Shown here: in pieces, positions 52,016 through 60,580 of the stretch
Position numbering within the stretch: position 1 is the first letter of the stretch
Layout: every line of letters starts with the position of its first letter
Source: Pseudobdellovibrionaceae bacterium
GTDB taxonomy: Bacteria; Bdellovibrionota; Bdellovibrionia; Bdellovibrionales; Bdellovibrionaceae
Reading direction: 5' to 3'
DNA length: 60,958 nucleotides
Assembly: GCA_021731025.1 (NCBI GenBank)
Contig: JAKFYD010000018.1
Coordinates: 1-60,958, forward strand
The notes under the pieces: model-generated
Databases searched by the model: none
The model's input: the letters and a program-made list of their open reading frames with translations, nothing else
What the model was told of the DNA's origin: nothing
Program-made: the position numbers and the translations under genes

Positions 52016-52093
52016 CAAAAGTTTATATTCAGGCTTTAAGTCTAGGTTAAGTAAGAAATTTATTACTAGCCAACATCAAAAAAAATAAGAAAT

Positions 52094-52120
52094 AATATCC
52101 AAAAACCAACCAAGGATATT
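52094..52120 (+). promoter_or_regulatory. Hairpin that may mask the ribosome binding site of the porin-like gene
   Basis: AATATCC (52094-52100) and GGATATT (52114-52120) are perfect complements around a 13-base loop. The ribosome binding site AAGGA (52112-52116) lies partly in the 3' arm, and the ATG follows at 52122. Confidence 0.45.
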
Positions 52121-52121
52121 T

Positions 52122-52766
52122 ATGAAGTTAAATAAGATTCTATTTGTTTCCGTACTGTTATCTTTTTCGCAAAGTCTACTAGCTTACACTCCGGTGAATC
52201 AAAATGTAGTTCGTCAAAGTGCACCTTTAGAATTGGACGAACCAATGATGAATAGCCGCTTCACCTTAGCTCCATTCATGATGAGTTCTGACAACAGAGA
52301 GTTTGGGTTCGCTGTTGATTTTGTTGTTAATGATAATTTCATGGTTGGTCCACAGCTAAGTTACCATAAATATACCGCGCATATGTATGATGTGAGTGCC
52401 TATGGCATTGGCTTGAGTACGACCTACAGCTTAACTGAAAATTTCGACGATGGCTGGTTTATCAATTCTGGTTTAAAACTTTACTCGTATAAATCTAAAG
52501 TTACAAATGTATCGGATTCTTCGTCGGAAGTACCTAACGACGTGATTAATGCGAGTTTAATGTATGGGTATAAATGGTTTTTTAAAGATGGGTTTAATGT
52601 CCGCTTGTCTGCGGGACTTCAGTACAACACCGATGATACTTTCCAAGAGACAAATGCATTTAGCAATAATAGTGGCAATAGTGATTATAGTATAAGTCGA
52701 GCGGAGCTAAGAGGCGGTTCAGGGTTAACGATGGATTCTAATATCAGTGTGGGTTTAATTTTCTAA
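52122..52766 (+). CDS. Outer-membrane beta-barrel protein
   Basis: The 214-residue protein has a signal peptide (1-21, ending LLA). The remainder shows about eight amphipathic strands with aromatic girdles (FGFAVDFVVNDNFMVGPQLSYHKY, YGIGLSTTYSL, WFINSGLKLYSYKS, VRLSAGLQYNT). It ends with the outer-membrane insertion signal ISVGLIF. It is an OmpW/opacity-type small porin or adhesin, probably eight-stranded. The substrate is unknown. A hairpin over its ribosome binding site suggests translational control. Confidence 0.85.
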   Translation: MKLNKILFVSVLLSFSQSLLAYTPVNQNVVRQSAPLELDEPMMNSRFTLAPFMMSSDNREFGFAVDFVVNDNFMVGPQLSYHKYTAHMYDVSAYGIGLSTTYSLTENFDDGWFINSGLKLYSYKSKVTNVSDSSSEVPNDVINASLMYGYKWFFKDGFNVRLSAGLQYNTDDTFQETNAFSNNSGNSDYSISRAELRGGSGLTMDSNISVGLIF

Positions 52767-52783
52767 TTAACACATAGTTTAAT

Positions 52784-52814
52784 CTTTAGGGAGACTTACT
52801 TTGTCTTCCTAAAG
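52784..52814 (+). terminator. Stem-loop after the outer-membrane protein gene
   Basis: A 12-bp stem with one G-U pair (52784-52795 with 52803-52814), loop TTACTTT, without a following U-tract. It may mark a transcript end or a processing site. Confidence 0.45.
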
Positions 52815-52840
52815 GTAGAAATTTAAGGTAGTTATTCCTT

Positions 52841-53041
52841 ATGCAGGGATCCATCAAAGTTTTATCTGAAAATCGTGATAAACTCGAAAGGACCGAGCTC
52901 ATCCAACGTCAAAATATGTCTTATGAAGAGCGGATCGAAGCTCATGAAAATGCCCGCCAACTTCTAGAGGATTTAAAAAAAGCCGGTGAGTCACTGAATG
53001 CAAAATCTCAAGGAACTGCTCCAACTTCTCTTAAAAAATAA
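52841..53041 (+). CDS. Small helical protein paired with a nucleotidyltransferase
   Basis: The 66-residue product is highly charged and helical (MSYEERIEAHENARQLLEDL) and has no signal or membrane segment. It overlaps the nucleotidyltransferase gene by 44 bases in another frame. Its ribosome binding site is weak (AAGG about 12 bases upstream). Such a small partner beside a nucleotidyltransferase recalls toxin-antitoxin organisation, but the sequence is not a known antitoxin to me. Confidence 0.65.
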   Translation: MQGSIKVLSENRDKLERTELIQRQNMSYEERIEAHENARQLLEDLKKAGESLNAKSQGTAPTSLKK

Positions 53042-53486
53042 GACTGATTTTGTTCTCGTTGGTGGGTTCGCCAGTGTTGTTCATGGCTCTATCGCGGTCA
53101 CACAGGATCTTGATATTTGTATGGCTATAACTTCTGAAAGTATTGATCAACTTCGGGCCACTTTAAGTGAGGTAGCACCGGTCCATCGAATGAATCCCAA
53201 TTTCCAACCTTCTTTTTTAAACTACCCAGAAGATTTAGCTGGAGTAAAAAATATTTATTTAAAAACAAAACTTGGTGTTCTTGATATTCTTTCTGAACTG
53301 CCACCAGCAGGTGACTTTGATGAGATAAAGAAAAGATCGATTGCGGTCGATCTCTACAACTATCAATGCCGAGTGATTAGTCTTGAGGATCTTATTGAAA
53401 TTAAAAAATCAATGGGCCGGGCGAAAGATAAAGAAGTTTTAGAACAACTTCTAAAAATTAAAGAACTGCGTTTAAATCCTAAATGA
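52998..53486 (+). CDS. Nucleotidyltransferase-fold protein (AbiEii/MNT-like)
   Basis: The 162-residue protein opens with the minimal nucleotidyltransferase pattern: FVLVGGFASVVHGS then DLDICM, a GG-x-A...D-x-D arrangement. A third acidic residue lies in GVLDIL, and a C-terminal helix RAKDKEVLEQLLKI follows. Such proteins can add nucleotides to tRNA or proteins and are found as toxins (AbiEii) or antitoxins (MNT). Its start lies within the small upstream gene, and its end overlaps the oxidoreductase gene by 4 bases. Which molecule it modifies cannot be told. Confidence 0.8.
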   Translation: MQNLKELLQLLLKNKTDFVLVGGFASVVHGSIAVTQDLDICMAITSESIDQLRATLSEVAPVHRMNPNFQPSFLNYPEDLAGVKNIYLKTKLGVLDILSELPPAGDFDEIKKRSIAVDLYNYQCRVISLEDLIEIKKSMGRAKDKEVLEQLLKIKELRLNPK

Positions 53487-54517
53487 AAAAAATAAAAGTC
53501 GGGCTCATTGGTTTTGGGTTATCTGGTCGATTCTTTCACAGCCCATTGATGTTGGCTCACGGTGGTTACGAAGTGCTGGCCCTCAGCACTTCACGCCATG
53601 AAGAAGCGAAGTCCATTTTCCCAAAGGCCAAGATCGCCAGTCCAGAACAAATATTGAATGATATCGAAATTGAATTAATCATCAATTGCGCGCCCAATAT
53701 TTTTCATTACTCTTATTCTGCAGAGGCCCTGAAAAATGGAAAACACGTGGTGGTTGAAAAGCCTTTCGTGAATTCCGTGGAAGAGGGAGAAAAGCTTGTA
53801 TCCTTATCTGAACGCTTAGGAAAAACAATAACAGTCTTTCACAATCGACGCTGGGATTCGGATTTCCTGACGATTAAAAAATTAATTTCCGAAAATGCCT
53901 TTGGAGAAATTAAACAATTCGAGTCCCACTTTGATCGTTGGCGACCTTCGCAACGAAATGAAAGATGGCGTGAGCAATCCTTGGAAGGCTCGGGGATACT
54001 TTACGATTTAGGTTCCCACTTAATGGACCAAGCTTTGGTTCTTTTTGGAAAACCTCAATCAGTTATGGCCGACATCGAGATTCAAAAGCCAGGCGGACAG
54101 AGTGATGACTATTTTCATATTGTCTTCAAATACGACAAAATGAGAGTGATTCTTCACTCTTCTTCCTTTTCGAATTTCACTCCACGTTTCCAAATTCTTG
54201 GCGATAAAAAATCTTATATTAAATACGGTTTAGATCCTCAAGAGGAGCAGATGAAGCAGGGACTATCCCCACAAGCGCCGAATTTTGGTGTTGAGGAAAA
54301 GTCCGCTCAGGGTCAACTTCACGATCCAACAGCAAATCGGTTTGATGCCATCCCCTCAGAGAAGGGAAACTATCTCCAATTTTACAGTGGTTTGTATGAT
54401 CATATTGCTCTTAAAAAAAATACAATACCTGTCACATCTTTAGACGCTCTCGAGGTGATAAGACTGATCCAAATCGTTAAGAGAAGTTCGGAACTGAAAA
54501 CCAGTCTTACACTTTAA
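53483..54517 (+). CDS. Gfo/Idh/MocA-family oxidoreductase
   Basis: The 344-residue NAD(P)-dependent enzyme has the Rossmann motif VGLIGFGLSGRFFHSP, the EKP motif in HVVVEKPFVNSVEEG and a second domain with RWDSDFLTIKKLI, RPSQRNERWREQ and the catalytic His region LYDLGSHLMDQAL. It is close to YdgJ/scyllo-inositol-dehydrogenase-like members; the sugar or polyol substrate is not known. It overlaps the nucleotidyltransferase gene by 4 bases (ATGA), so the three genes from 52841 share a transcript. Convergent with livF. Confidence 0.88.
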   Translation: MKKIKVGLIGFGLSGRFFHSPLMLAHGGYEVLALSTSRHEEAKSIFPKAKIASPEQILNDIEIELIINCAPNIFHYSYSAEALKNGKHVVVEKPFVNSVEEGEKLVSLSERLGKTITVFHNRRWDSDFLTIKKLISENAFGEIKQFESHFDRWRPSQRNERWREQSLEGSGILYDLGSHLMDQALVLFGKPQSVMADIEIQKPGGQSDDYFHIVFKYDKMRVILHSSSFSNFTPRFQILGDKKSYIKYGLDPQEEQMKQGLSPQAPNFGVEEKSAQGQLHDPTANRFDAIPSEKGNYLQFYSGLYDHIALKKNTIPVTSLDALEVIRLIQIVKRSSELKTSLTL

Positions 54518-54537
54518 ATTTTTGGAATGAATACGAA

Positions 54538-55278
54538 CTAAACCCCTAAATAACTTCGGCGGACTTCATCATTATTCAGCAGATCTTCTCCACGGCCTGA
54601 TAAAGTAATACGACCTGTCTCTAACACATAAGCACGGTGCGAGACTTTCAGGGCCATGCGGGCGTTTTGCTCGACCAATAAGATGGTCATGCCTTCGGCA
54701 TTGAGTTTTTTAATAATATCAAAAATTTGTGAAACTATCAGTGGAGCTAAACCCAAAGAGGGCTCGTCCAACAACAGCAATCGAGGTCGACACATCAGTG
54801 CGCGGGAAATCGCCAGCATCTGCTGTTCTCCACCCGACAAAGTCCCAGCCATTTGCCAGAGACGTTCTTTGAGGCGAGGAAAAAGCGTCAGGCAGTGATC
54901 GTAATCTTTTTTAATTTGCTCTTTGTCTTTGCGAGAATAGGCACCCAGCTCCAAATTTTCTTGCACACTCATTTGCTGAAAGACACCGCGACCTTCGGGA
55001 GATTGTGCCAGCCCATACAGAACTCGTTCGTGGGTCGGTACGCCAATCAAATTCATATCCCGGGAATTTTTCTCGCCAACCAGGCTGGAATTAAAAGTGA
55101 TCTGACCACGCACATCGACCAGGCCAGAAATTGCTCGCAGCGTAGTTGTTTTTCCAGCGCCATTGGCCCCGATCAAAGAAACAATTTCGCCTTCTTTGAC
55201 TTCGAAGCTAACACCTTTCAGTGCGTGAATCGCTCCGTAATAAACATTTAAGGCTTCAGCCTTCAAAATTGTTTTCAT
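54538..55278 (-). CDS. livF: Branched-chain amino acid ABC transporter ATP-binding protein LivF
   Basis: A TTG at 55281 is in frame, but the ATG at 55278 shares a base with the livG stop (TGATG), giving 246 residues. Walker A is GANGAGKTT, signature LSGGEQQML, Walker B LLLDEPSLGLAP and the switch His region is LVEQNAR, as in LivF. It pairs with LivG to power uptake of Leu, Ile and Val or related amphipathic amides. It is the last gene of the liv operon. Confidence 0.95.
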   Translation of the reverse strand: MKTILKAEALNVYYGAIHALKGVSFEVKEGEIVSLIGANGAGKTTTLRAISGLVDVRGQITFNSSLVGEKNSRDMNLIGVPTHERVLYGLAQSPEGRGVFQQMSVQENLELGAYSRKDKEQIKKDYDHCLTLFPRLKERLWQMAGTLSGGEQQMLAISRALMCRPRLLLLDEPSLGLAPLIVSQIFDIIKKLNAEGMTILLVEQNARMALKVSHRAYVLETGRITLSGRGEDLLNNDEVRRSYLGV

Positions 55279-56078
55279 CAATGATGGCCTTTCGGAGGAT
55301 GATCTTTGTCGTCATCGACACCCAAATAAGCTTCGATCACTTTTTTAGAATTTTGCACGCGCTCGGGATTTCCCTCTTCAATTTTGCAACCGTGATCCAA
55401 AACAAAAATATTTTCACAGATTCCCATAACTAACTTCATATCGTGTTCGATCAACAAAACTGTCAGATCAAATTCTTTACGAATACGCGCGATCAAGTCC
55501 ATAAGCTTATGAGTTTCAGAGTGATTCATTCCTGCTGCTGGTTCGTCCAACAAAATCATTTTTGGCTTGGTCATCAGAGCACGAACGATTTCTAGTTTTC
55601 GTTGTTCTCCGTAAGGCAATGATCCTGCCTTTTCATTTTCTTTTTCGGCAAGGCCAAAGAGCTTCAGCAGAGTGCGGGCCCGCTCGAAAAGTTCATCTTC
55701 CTGCTTACGAAAATGGGGCGCTAAGAAAAAGCTACTGAATAAACCGTAGGTCACATGCTGATGTCCCGCAATCAGAACGTTTTCGATAACACTCAAACCT
55801 CTAAACAAGCGGATGTTTTGAAAGGTTCGGGTCAAACCAAGGCGAGAAATTTGGTAAGGCTTTTTTTCGTTCAACATCAAACCATCTAAAAGCACAGAGC
55901 CTTGTGTCGGGCAGTAAACGCCGGTGAGCATATTAAATACGGTTGTCTTGCCAGCCCCATTAGGACCAATCAATCCAGCAAGCTCGCCTTTTCTCACTTG
56001 GAAAGAAAGACTATCGACAGCCTTAAGACCACCGAACTGCATGGTTAGGTTTTTGACCTCAAGAAGAACGTTTGACAT
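55278..56078 (-). CDS. livG: Branched-chain amino acid ABC transporter ATP-binding protein LivG
   Basis: The frame is open to 56114, but the ATG at 56078 has a GGAG site six bases upstream and gives MSNVLLEV, the usual N-terminus; 266 residues. Walker A GPNGAGKTT, a LivG-type signature LPYGEQRKLEI and Walker B ILLDEPAAGMNHSE are clear. It overlaps livM by 20 bases. Confidence 0.95.
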   Translation of the reverse strand: MSNVLLEVKNLTMQFGGLKAVDSLSFQVRKGELAGLIGPNGAGKTTVFNMLTGVYCPTQGSVLLDGLMLNEKKPYQISRLGLTRTFQNIRLFRGLSVIENVLIAGHQHVTYGLFSSFFLAPHFRKQEDELFERARTLLKLFGLAEKENEKAGSLPYGEQRKLEIVRALMTKPKMILLDEPAAGMNHSETHKLMDLIARIRKEFDLTVLLIEHDMKLVMGICENIFVLDHGCKIEEGNPERVQNSKKVIEAYLGVDDDKDHPPKGHH

Positions 56079-57060
56079 AACGTCTCCATAAATCCGTAAT
56101 TTCTTCTTCGCCAAACATTCCCTGAGGTCGTAGCAACATCACTAAAATCAAAGATAAAGAATAGATCACCATGCGCAGATCAACGCCAGTGACGTCTTTC
56201 AAAGAACGCAAAGCCTCGGGCAAGATAGTTATAAACAAAGCGGCGCAGATGGATCCCGACATGCTACCCATGCCCCCTAAGACAACCATGATGATAGCAT
56301 TCACACTCATCAAAAATGTAAAAGAGAGGGGAGAGATATAATTTGTAAAGTGAGCAAACATGGCTCCCGCAACTCCGGCGAAAAAACTCGAAAGCACGAA
56401 AGCGCGTACCTTAGTTTTTGTCGTATCAATGCCCATGGCTTCAGCGGCAATCTCATCTTCACGCACACTTAAGAAGCTGCGACCGTGACTGGATTTCATC
56501 ATTCGCCAAATCACGAAAAAACAAACTAAGCACCAAGCGATAGCGAAAGCGTAGCTGATCAGAAAGCGGTCTAAAACTAAACTGCCAATTCGAATCTCAG
56601 GTAACGAGGGAATTCCCGAAAGCCCGCGAGCACCGCCAAGAAAATCGAGATTTTGTAAAGCAACGCGAATGATTTCGCCGAAGCCTAAAGTAACGATGGC
56701 CAAGTAATCCCCTTTAAGGCGCAGGGAAGGTAAGCCAACCAAGTATCCAAAAAGGGCAGCCAATAAACCACCGAGAGTTGCATAGATTGTAAAACTCAAA
56801 ATTGCGAACACTCCGGGAAGTACTGGAAAATTCAAACTGGCAAAAGCAGAAAAATAAGCGCCGATGGCCATAAAGCCGGCGTGACCTAATGAAAATTGCC
56901 CAGTGTAACCATTCACTAAATTTAAACTCATAGCCATCATGGCGTTGACTAAAACAAAGAGCATCGTCAACTGAATGTAGGCATTGAAACCAAAATCTAA
57001 AACGAAACCCAAAACAAGAAGCGAAAAAAATGAAATGACAGGATTTCTTAAAAACTTCAT
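56059..57060 (-). CDS. livM: Branched-chain amino acid ABC transporter permease LivM
   Basis: The 333-residue permease has about nine hydrophobic segments and the family blocks NGYTGQFSLGHAGFMAIGAYFSA, LRLKGDYLAIVTLGFGEIIRV and MVVLGGMGSMSGSICAALFI, the last close to the ATPase-coupling EAA loop. It forms the channel with LivH. Its start shares a base with the livH stop. Confidence 0.95.
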   Translation of the reverse strand: MKFLRNPVISFFSLLVLGFVLDFGFNAYIQLTMLFVLVNAMMAMSLNLVNGYTGQFSLGHAGFMAIGAYFSAFASLNFPVLPGVFAILSFTIYATLGGLLAALFGYLVGLPSLRLKGDYLAIVTLGFGEIIRVALQNLDFLGGARGLSGIPSLPEIRIGSLVLDRFLISYAFAIAWCLVCFFVIWRMMKSSHGRSFLSVREDEIAAEAMGIDTTKTKVRAFVLSSFFAGVAGAMFAHFTNYISPLSFTFLMSVNAIIMVVLGGMGSMSGSICAALFITILPEALRSLKDVTGVDLRMVIYSLSLILVMLLRPQGMFGEEEITDLWRRYVKRSS

Positions 57061-57962
57061 TACACTTTCTCCACGGAAGACTTACCAAAAAGCCCGGAAG
57101 GTTTAAAAATAAGCACAACGATTAATATACCAAAAGCCAAAGCATCTCGATAAGTCGAAGATAAATAGCCAACCACCATCTCTTCAGAAAGTCCCATCAT
57201 GATTCCACCCAACACGGCGCCGGGCACGCTGCCGATGCCCCCCAAGACTGCAGCAACAAAGGCTTTGAGACCAATCATCATTCCCATTAAGGGATCAATT
57301 TTTGGATATTTCATTCCCACAAGCACACTGCCAATACCAGCGAGCGATGAGCCAATCACGAAGGTCAGTGAAATGATTCGATTGACATTAATACCTAAAA
57401 GACTTGCGACCGGTGCGTTTAAACTAACGGCGCGCATAGCTTTGCCTACCTTTGTTGATTGAATCAACCAGTGCAGCACCAACATGGCGATCAAGCTCAC
57501 GCCTAAAACTGTAATATCAGAAAGTTTCAATTGCACGATTCCAACTTCAGCCAAAATACTGTCATTCAAAATTTCAGGGAAAACTTTGGGGTCAGCTCCA
57601 AAGATAACCTGTCCTGAGTACTGAAGGAAAAGACTGACACCGATAGCAGTAATCAAAATATTTAGTTTAGGAGCTTTCCGAAGTGGTCGGTAAGCCAGGC
57701 GTTCGATCGTTAAGGCCAAAAGACTGCAGGTGATCATCGAAACAAGTAAAAGAATAATTAATGTTGAAAAGCCCGGAGAGTTTTCGATTCCAAACCATTT
57801 AGCTGCGTAGAAGGCAGCGAAGGCACCCACCATGTAGACATCAGAATGGGCAAAGTTGATCATCTGTAGAATGCCGTAAACCATCGTGTAGCCAAGGGCA
57901 ATAAGGGCATAGATGCTACCCAAACTGAGGCCGTTGATCATGTGCTGTAAAAAATCTTGCAT
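57060..57962 (-). CDS. livH: Branched-chain amino acid ABC transporter permease LivH
   Basis: The 300-residue permease has INGLSLGSIYALIALGYTMVYGILQMINFAHSDVYMVGAFAA at the N-terminus, characteristic of LivH. The coupling region near the C-terminus is AVLGGIGSVPGAVLGGIMMG. About eight hydrophobic segments fit the family. A hairpin sits between the binding-protein gene and livH. Confidence 0.96.
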   Translation of the reverse strand: MQDFLQHMINGLSLGSIYALIALGYTMVYGILQMINFAHSDVYMVGAFAAFYAAKWFGIENSPGFSTLIILLLVSMITCSLLALTIERLAYRPLRKAPKLNILITAIGVSLFLQYSGQVIFGADPKVFPEILNDSILAEVGIVQLKLSDITVLGVSLIAMLVLHWLIQSTKVGKAMRAVSLNAPVASLLGINVNRIISLTFVIGSSLAGIGSVLVGMKYPKIDPLMGMMIGLKAFVAAVLGGIGSVPGAVLGGIMMGLSEEMVVGYLSSTYRDALAFGILIVVLIFKPSGLFGKSSVEKV

Positions 57963-57980
57963 TGATGTCCTTGAAACTCT

Positions 57981-58002
57981 GGGTGTAGGGCTTACTACAC
58001 CC
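57981..58002 (-). other. Hairpin between the binding-protein gene and livH
   Basis: GGGTGTAG (57981-57988) and CTACACCC (57995-58002) are perfect complements around a six-base loop. No U-run follows on the minus strand. Similar hairpins after binding-protein genes protect the upstream mRNA so more binding protein than permease is made. Confidence 0.55.
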
Positions 58003-58017
58003 GAAAGGTATTTTGAA

Positions 58018-59151
58018 TCAAGGGTTTATCGTTGTTACGTATTTTCTTTTTGGGCCATCGACTTGAACAACCACAGCGCTTTTTACGGCGTTGCGTTCCG
58101 CATTGATGGTGATCTTGCCGGTGACTCCAGCAAAGTCTTTTGTTTTAGCAATTTCATCGCGAATTGCTTTTGAAGTCAGCTCAGGAGCTTTCTCCATAGC
58201 TTGTGCTAAAATTTTAGCAGCATCGTAACCTAAAGCAGCTAAACCATCTGGAGTTTCTTTGTACTTCTCTTGGAATTTCTTGATGAATTCCACAACAACG
58301 GGATCAGTTGACTCTGTGGTGTAGTGATTTGAAAAATAGCTTCCGTTGATCGCGTCTTTTCCTATTTCATGCAACTTCGGACTGTCCCAACCGTCACCGC
58401 CCAAAAGTGGAGCTTTAATTCCTAAATCTTTAGCCTGCTTCGCGATCAAGCCCACTTCGGTGTAGTATCCAGGAACAAAAATCACATCAGGTTTTTTCGA
58501 GCGCAACTGGGTGAGCTGAGCTTTAAAATCCACATCGTTATCTTGGTAAGAAAGATCGGCAACAATTTCTCCACCCATTTTTTTGAATTCAGCAGCGAAG
58601 ACATCGGCTAAACCGACACTGTATTCATTTCCAACAGAGCGCATAACTGCAGCTTTTTTTGCTTTCAAATGTCCGCTTGCAAATTTAGCCATAACTAAAC
58701 CTTGAAAGGGATCGATAAAACAAACTCGAAAAATATTGTCACCGACTTTTGTAACATCGGGATTTGTAGAGCTGGGGCTAATCATCGGTATACCGTGCTG
58801 TTGGGCAATGGGTGCCGCCGCTTTTGATCGGCCTGAGGCGACTTCACCAATGATCGCAATAACTTTATTTTGAGTGATCAATCGAGTGACAGAAGCTGCA
58901 GCTTCTTCGGTTTTTCCTTGATTGTCTTCGGTGATCAATTTGATTTTTTTTCCTTTGATTCCGCCTTTTTCGTTGATCTCGTCAAAGGCCATTTTAATGC
59001 CTTTATTTGTCGAGATCCCGAAAGTGGCTTGACCCCCGGTCAAGGAACCAAATTCTCCGACCAAAATCATATTTTCGTTTTTTGTGCAGCCTAAAAAACT
59101 GAAGCAGAAAATCAGTGCTGATGTTATCCAAAGCGTCTTCATTTGTATCAT
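58018..59151 (-). CDS. Branched-chain amino acid ABC transporter substrate-binding lipoprotein
   Basis: The frame is open to 59172, but GAGGAGG lies six bases before the ATG at 59151, giving 377 residues. A lipoprotein signal ends FSFLGC, with Cys as the acyl site. The mature part has the type I periplasmic-binding fold of LivJ/LivK: GEFGSLTGGQATFGISTNKGIKMAFDEINEKGGIKG, IIGEVASGRSKAAAPIAQ and PGYYTEVGLIAKQAKDLG. It captures the substrate and passes it to LivH/LivM; the ligand could be a branched-chain amino acid, an amide or urea, which cannot be fixed from sequence. It starts 25 bases after pfkA. Confidence 0.92.
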   Translation of the reverse strand: MIQMKTLWITSALIFCFSFLGCTKNENMILVGEFGSLTGGQATFGISTNKGIKMAFDEINEKGGIKGKKIKLITEDNQGKTEEAAASVTRLITQNKVIAIIGEVASGRSKAAAPIAQQHGIPMISPSSTNPDVTKVGDNIFRVCFIDPFQGLVMAKFASGHLKAKKAAVMRSVGNEYSVGLADVFAAEFKKMGGEIVADLSYQDNDVDFKAQLTQLRSKKPDVIFVPGYYTEVGLIAKQAKDLGIKAPLLGGDGWDSPKLHEIGKDAINGSYFSNHYTTESTDPVVVEFIKKFQEKYKETPDGLAALGYDAAKILAQAMEKAPELTSKAIRDEIAKTKDFAGVTGKITINAERNAVKSAVVVQVDGPKRKYVTTINP

Positions 59152-59176
59152 TAGTGCCTCCTCAAAAAGCAAAAAA

Positions 59177-60166
59177 TCATTTTGCGAGCCGGTAACTCAA
59201 AGAAATAAGTTCCGGATCATTTTTCTTTTCTGTTCCCGTTGCGACATCGAAAGGAACCTGAACCAGACTTCCTTTTTCAATCCCAATCATCACGTTACAG
59301 ACTCCATTCATCAAGCCGTCAACAGCCATAGCACCCATACGGCTCGCAAGAATGCGATCAGTGGCTGTTGGTGCGCCACCTCGTTGCTGGTGACCTAAAA
59401 TAGCGACTTTTGCATCAAGACCCGATTTTTTTCTTAAGCTCTCTGCTAGGTCGTAGGCTCGGCCTGGTTTTTGGCCTTCAGAGGTAATAATGATACTGCT
59501 TCGTTTGCCATTTTTTTGAGCTTCTCTGATTCGATCGACAGCTTTATCAACGGTCGTGTTTCCATCAGAAGTAAAAATCTCTTCAGCTCCGCCAGCAAGA
59601 CCGGCGTAGGTAGCAATAAATCCCGAATTTCTTCCCATAACTTCAACAATGAAAACGCGATCGTGGCTATCAGCCGTGTCTCTGATTTTATCAATGGCAA
59701 ATAATGCGGTATTCACTGCTGTGTCGAAACCGACCGTTAAGTCCGTACCGAATATATCATTATCTATGGTTCCAGGAACTCCCGTGATAGGAATTTGGTG
59801 TTCTTTCCAGAGTGATAGAGCTCCACGAAAAGAGCCATCTCCTCCGATGCAAACTAGGGCATCAATTTCATGTTTTTTTAAAGTCTCGACAGCCTTGGCG
59901 CGAAATTCTGCTTTTTGAAATTCAGGACAACGGCCGGTTTTTAAAATGGTCCCGCCACGTTGAATAATGTTGGCCATGTCCCGAACGCTGAGAGGTTTAA
60001 CAATATCTTCGAGCATTCCGATATAGCCTTGGAGAATTCCGAGGACCTCAAGTTGATGGCCTCGAGCTGTGCGAACGACAGCACGAAGGGCCGCATTCAT
60101 TCCGGGGGCATCGCCGCCGCTGGTGTAAACTGCAATTTTTTTAAGCTGCTTTGTAAATTGAGCCAT
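59177..60166 (-). CDS. pfkA: ATP-dependent 6-phosphofructokinase
   Basis: The frame extends to 60241, across the hup terminator; the ATG at 60166 (MAQFTKQLKKIAVYTSGGDAPG) fits the family and gives 329 residues. Motifs are SGGDAPGMNAALRA for ATP, CIGGDGSFRGA, the catalytic Asp in TIDNDIFGTD, VEVMGRNSGFIA and LGHQQRGGAPTATDRILA. Gly in GGDGS, rather than an Asp, favours ATP over pyrophosphate as donor. It commits glucose to glycolysis. It is 25 bases upstream of the binding-protein gene with no terminator between, so part of the liv transcript may start here. Confidence 0.95.
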   Translation of the reverse strand: MAQFTKQLKKIAVYTSGGDAPGMNAALRAVVRTARGHQLEVLGILQGYIGMLEDIVKPLSVRDMANIIQRGGTILKTGRCPEFQKAEFRAKAVETLKKHEIDALVCIGGDGSFRGALSLWKEHQIPITGVPGTIDNDIFGTDLTVGFDTAVNTALFAIDKIRDTADSHDRVFIVEVMGRNSGFIATYAGLAGGAEEIFTSDGNTTVDKAVDRIREAQKNGKRSSIIITSEGQKPGRAYDLAESLRKKSGLDAKVAILGHQQRGGAPTATDRILASRMGAMAVDGLMNGVCNVMIGIEKGSLVQVPFDVATGTEKKNDPELISLSYRLAK

Positions 60167-60204
60167 GACCCGCACACTCTCATAAGCATGGGCTTTGTGA
60201 CAAT

Positions 60205-60233
60205 AAAAAAAGCCAGGTTTAGAACCTGGCTTT
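60205..60233 (-). terminator. Intrinsic terminator after hup
   Basis: Read on the minus strand, an 11-bp perfect stem (60223-60233 with 60209-60219) with a three-base loop ends in seven T. It sits between the hup stop and the pfkA ATG. Confidence 0.9.
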
Positions 60234-60258
60234 AGAAACAAAACTAAAAATCGATCAA

Positions 60259-60531
60259 TTAGTTAAGCAATGATTTAAATTCTGCACCAGCGCGGAATTT
60301 AGGAGCGTAAGAAGCTGGGATTTTGATCGCTTTTCCAGTTTGCGGATTGCGGCCCATACGAGCTTTACGCTTAGCTTTAGTGAAAGTACCAAAGCCAACA
60401 AGTTTAACATCATCGCCTTTTTTCACAGCTTTTTTTACATTCTCAACCATGCAATCAAGAATTGTTTCTGCTTGTGCTTTAGAAACTTTTGTCTCTTCGG
60501 CGATTTTTTCGATCAATTGCGCTTTATTCAT
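60259..60531 (-). CDS. hup: DNA-binding protein HU
   Basis: The 90-residue histone-like protein starts MNKAQLIEKIAEETKVSK and has VKLVGFGTFTKAKRKARMGRNPQTGKAIKIPASYAPKF, with the DNA-intercalating arm GRNPQTG and its conserved Pro. A strong GAGGAG site lies before the ATG. It bends and compacts DNA. It is single-gene, with terminator downstream and a possible promoter upstream. Confidence 0.97.
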   Translation of the reverse strand: MNKAQLIEKIAEETKVSKAQAETILDCMVENVKKAVKKGDDVKLVGFGTFTKAKRKARMGRNPQTGKAIKIPASYAPKFRAGAEFKSLLN

Positions 60532-60580
60532 TTTGACTCCTCATTGTGTCAATGTTGTTGTTCTTCCTTTGAAGAAAATA

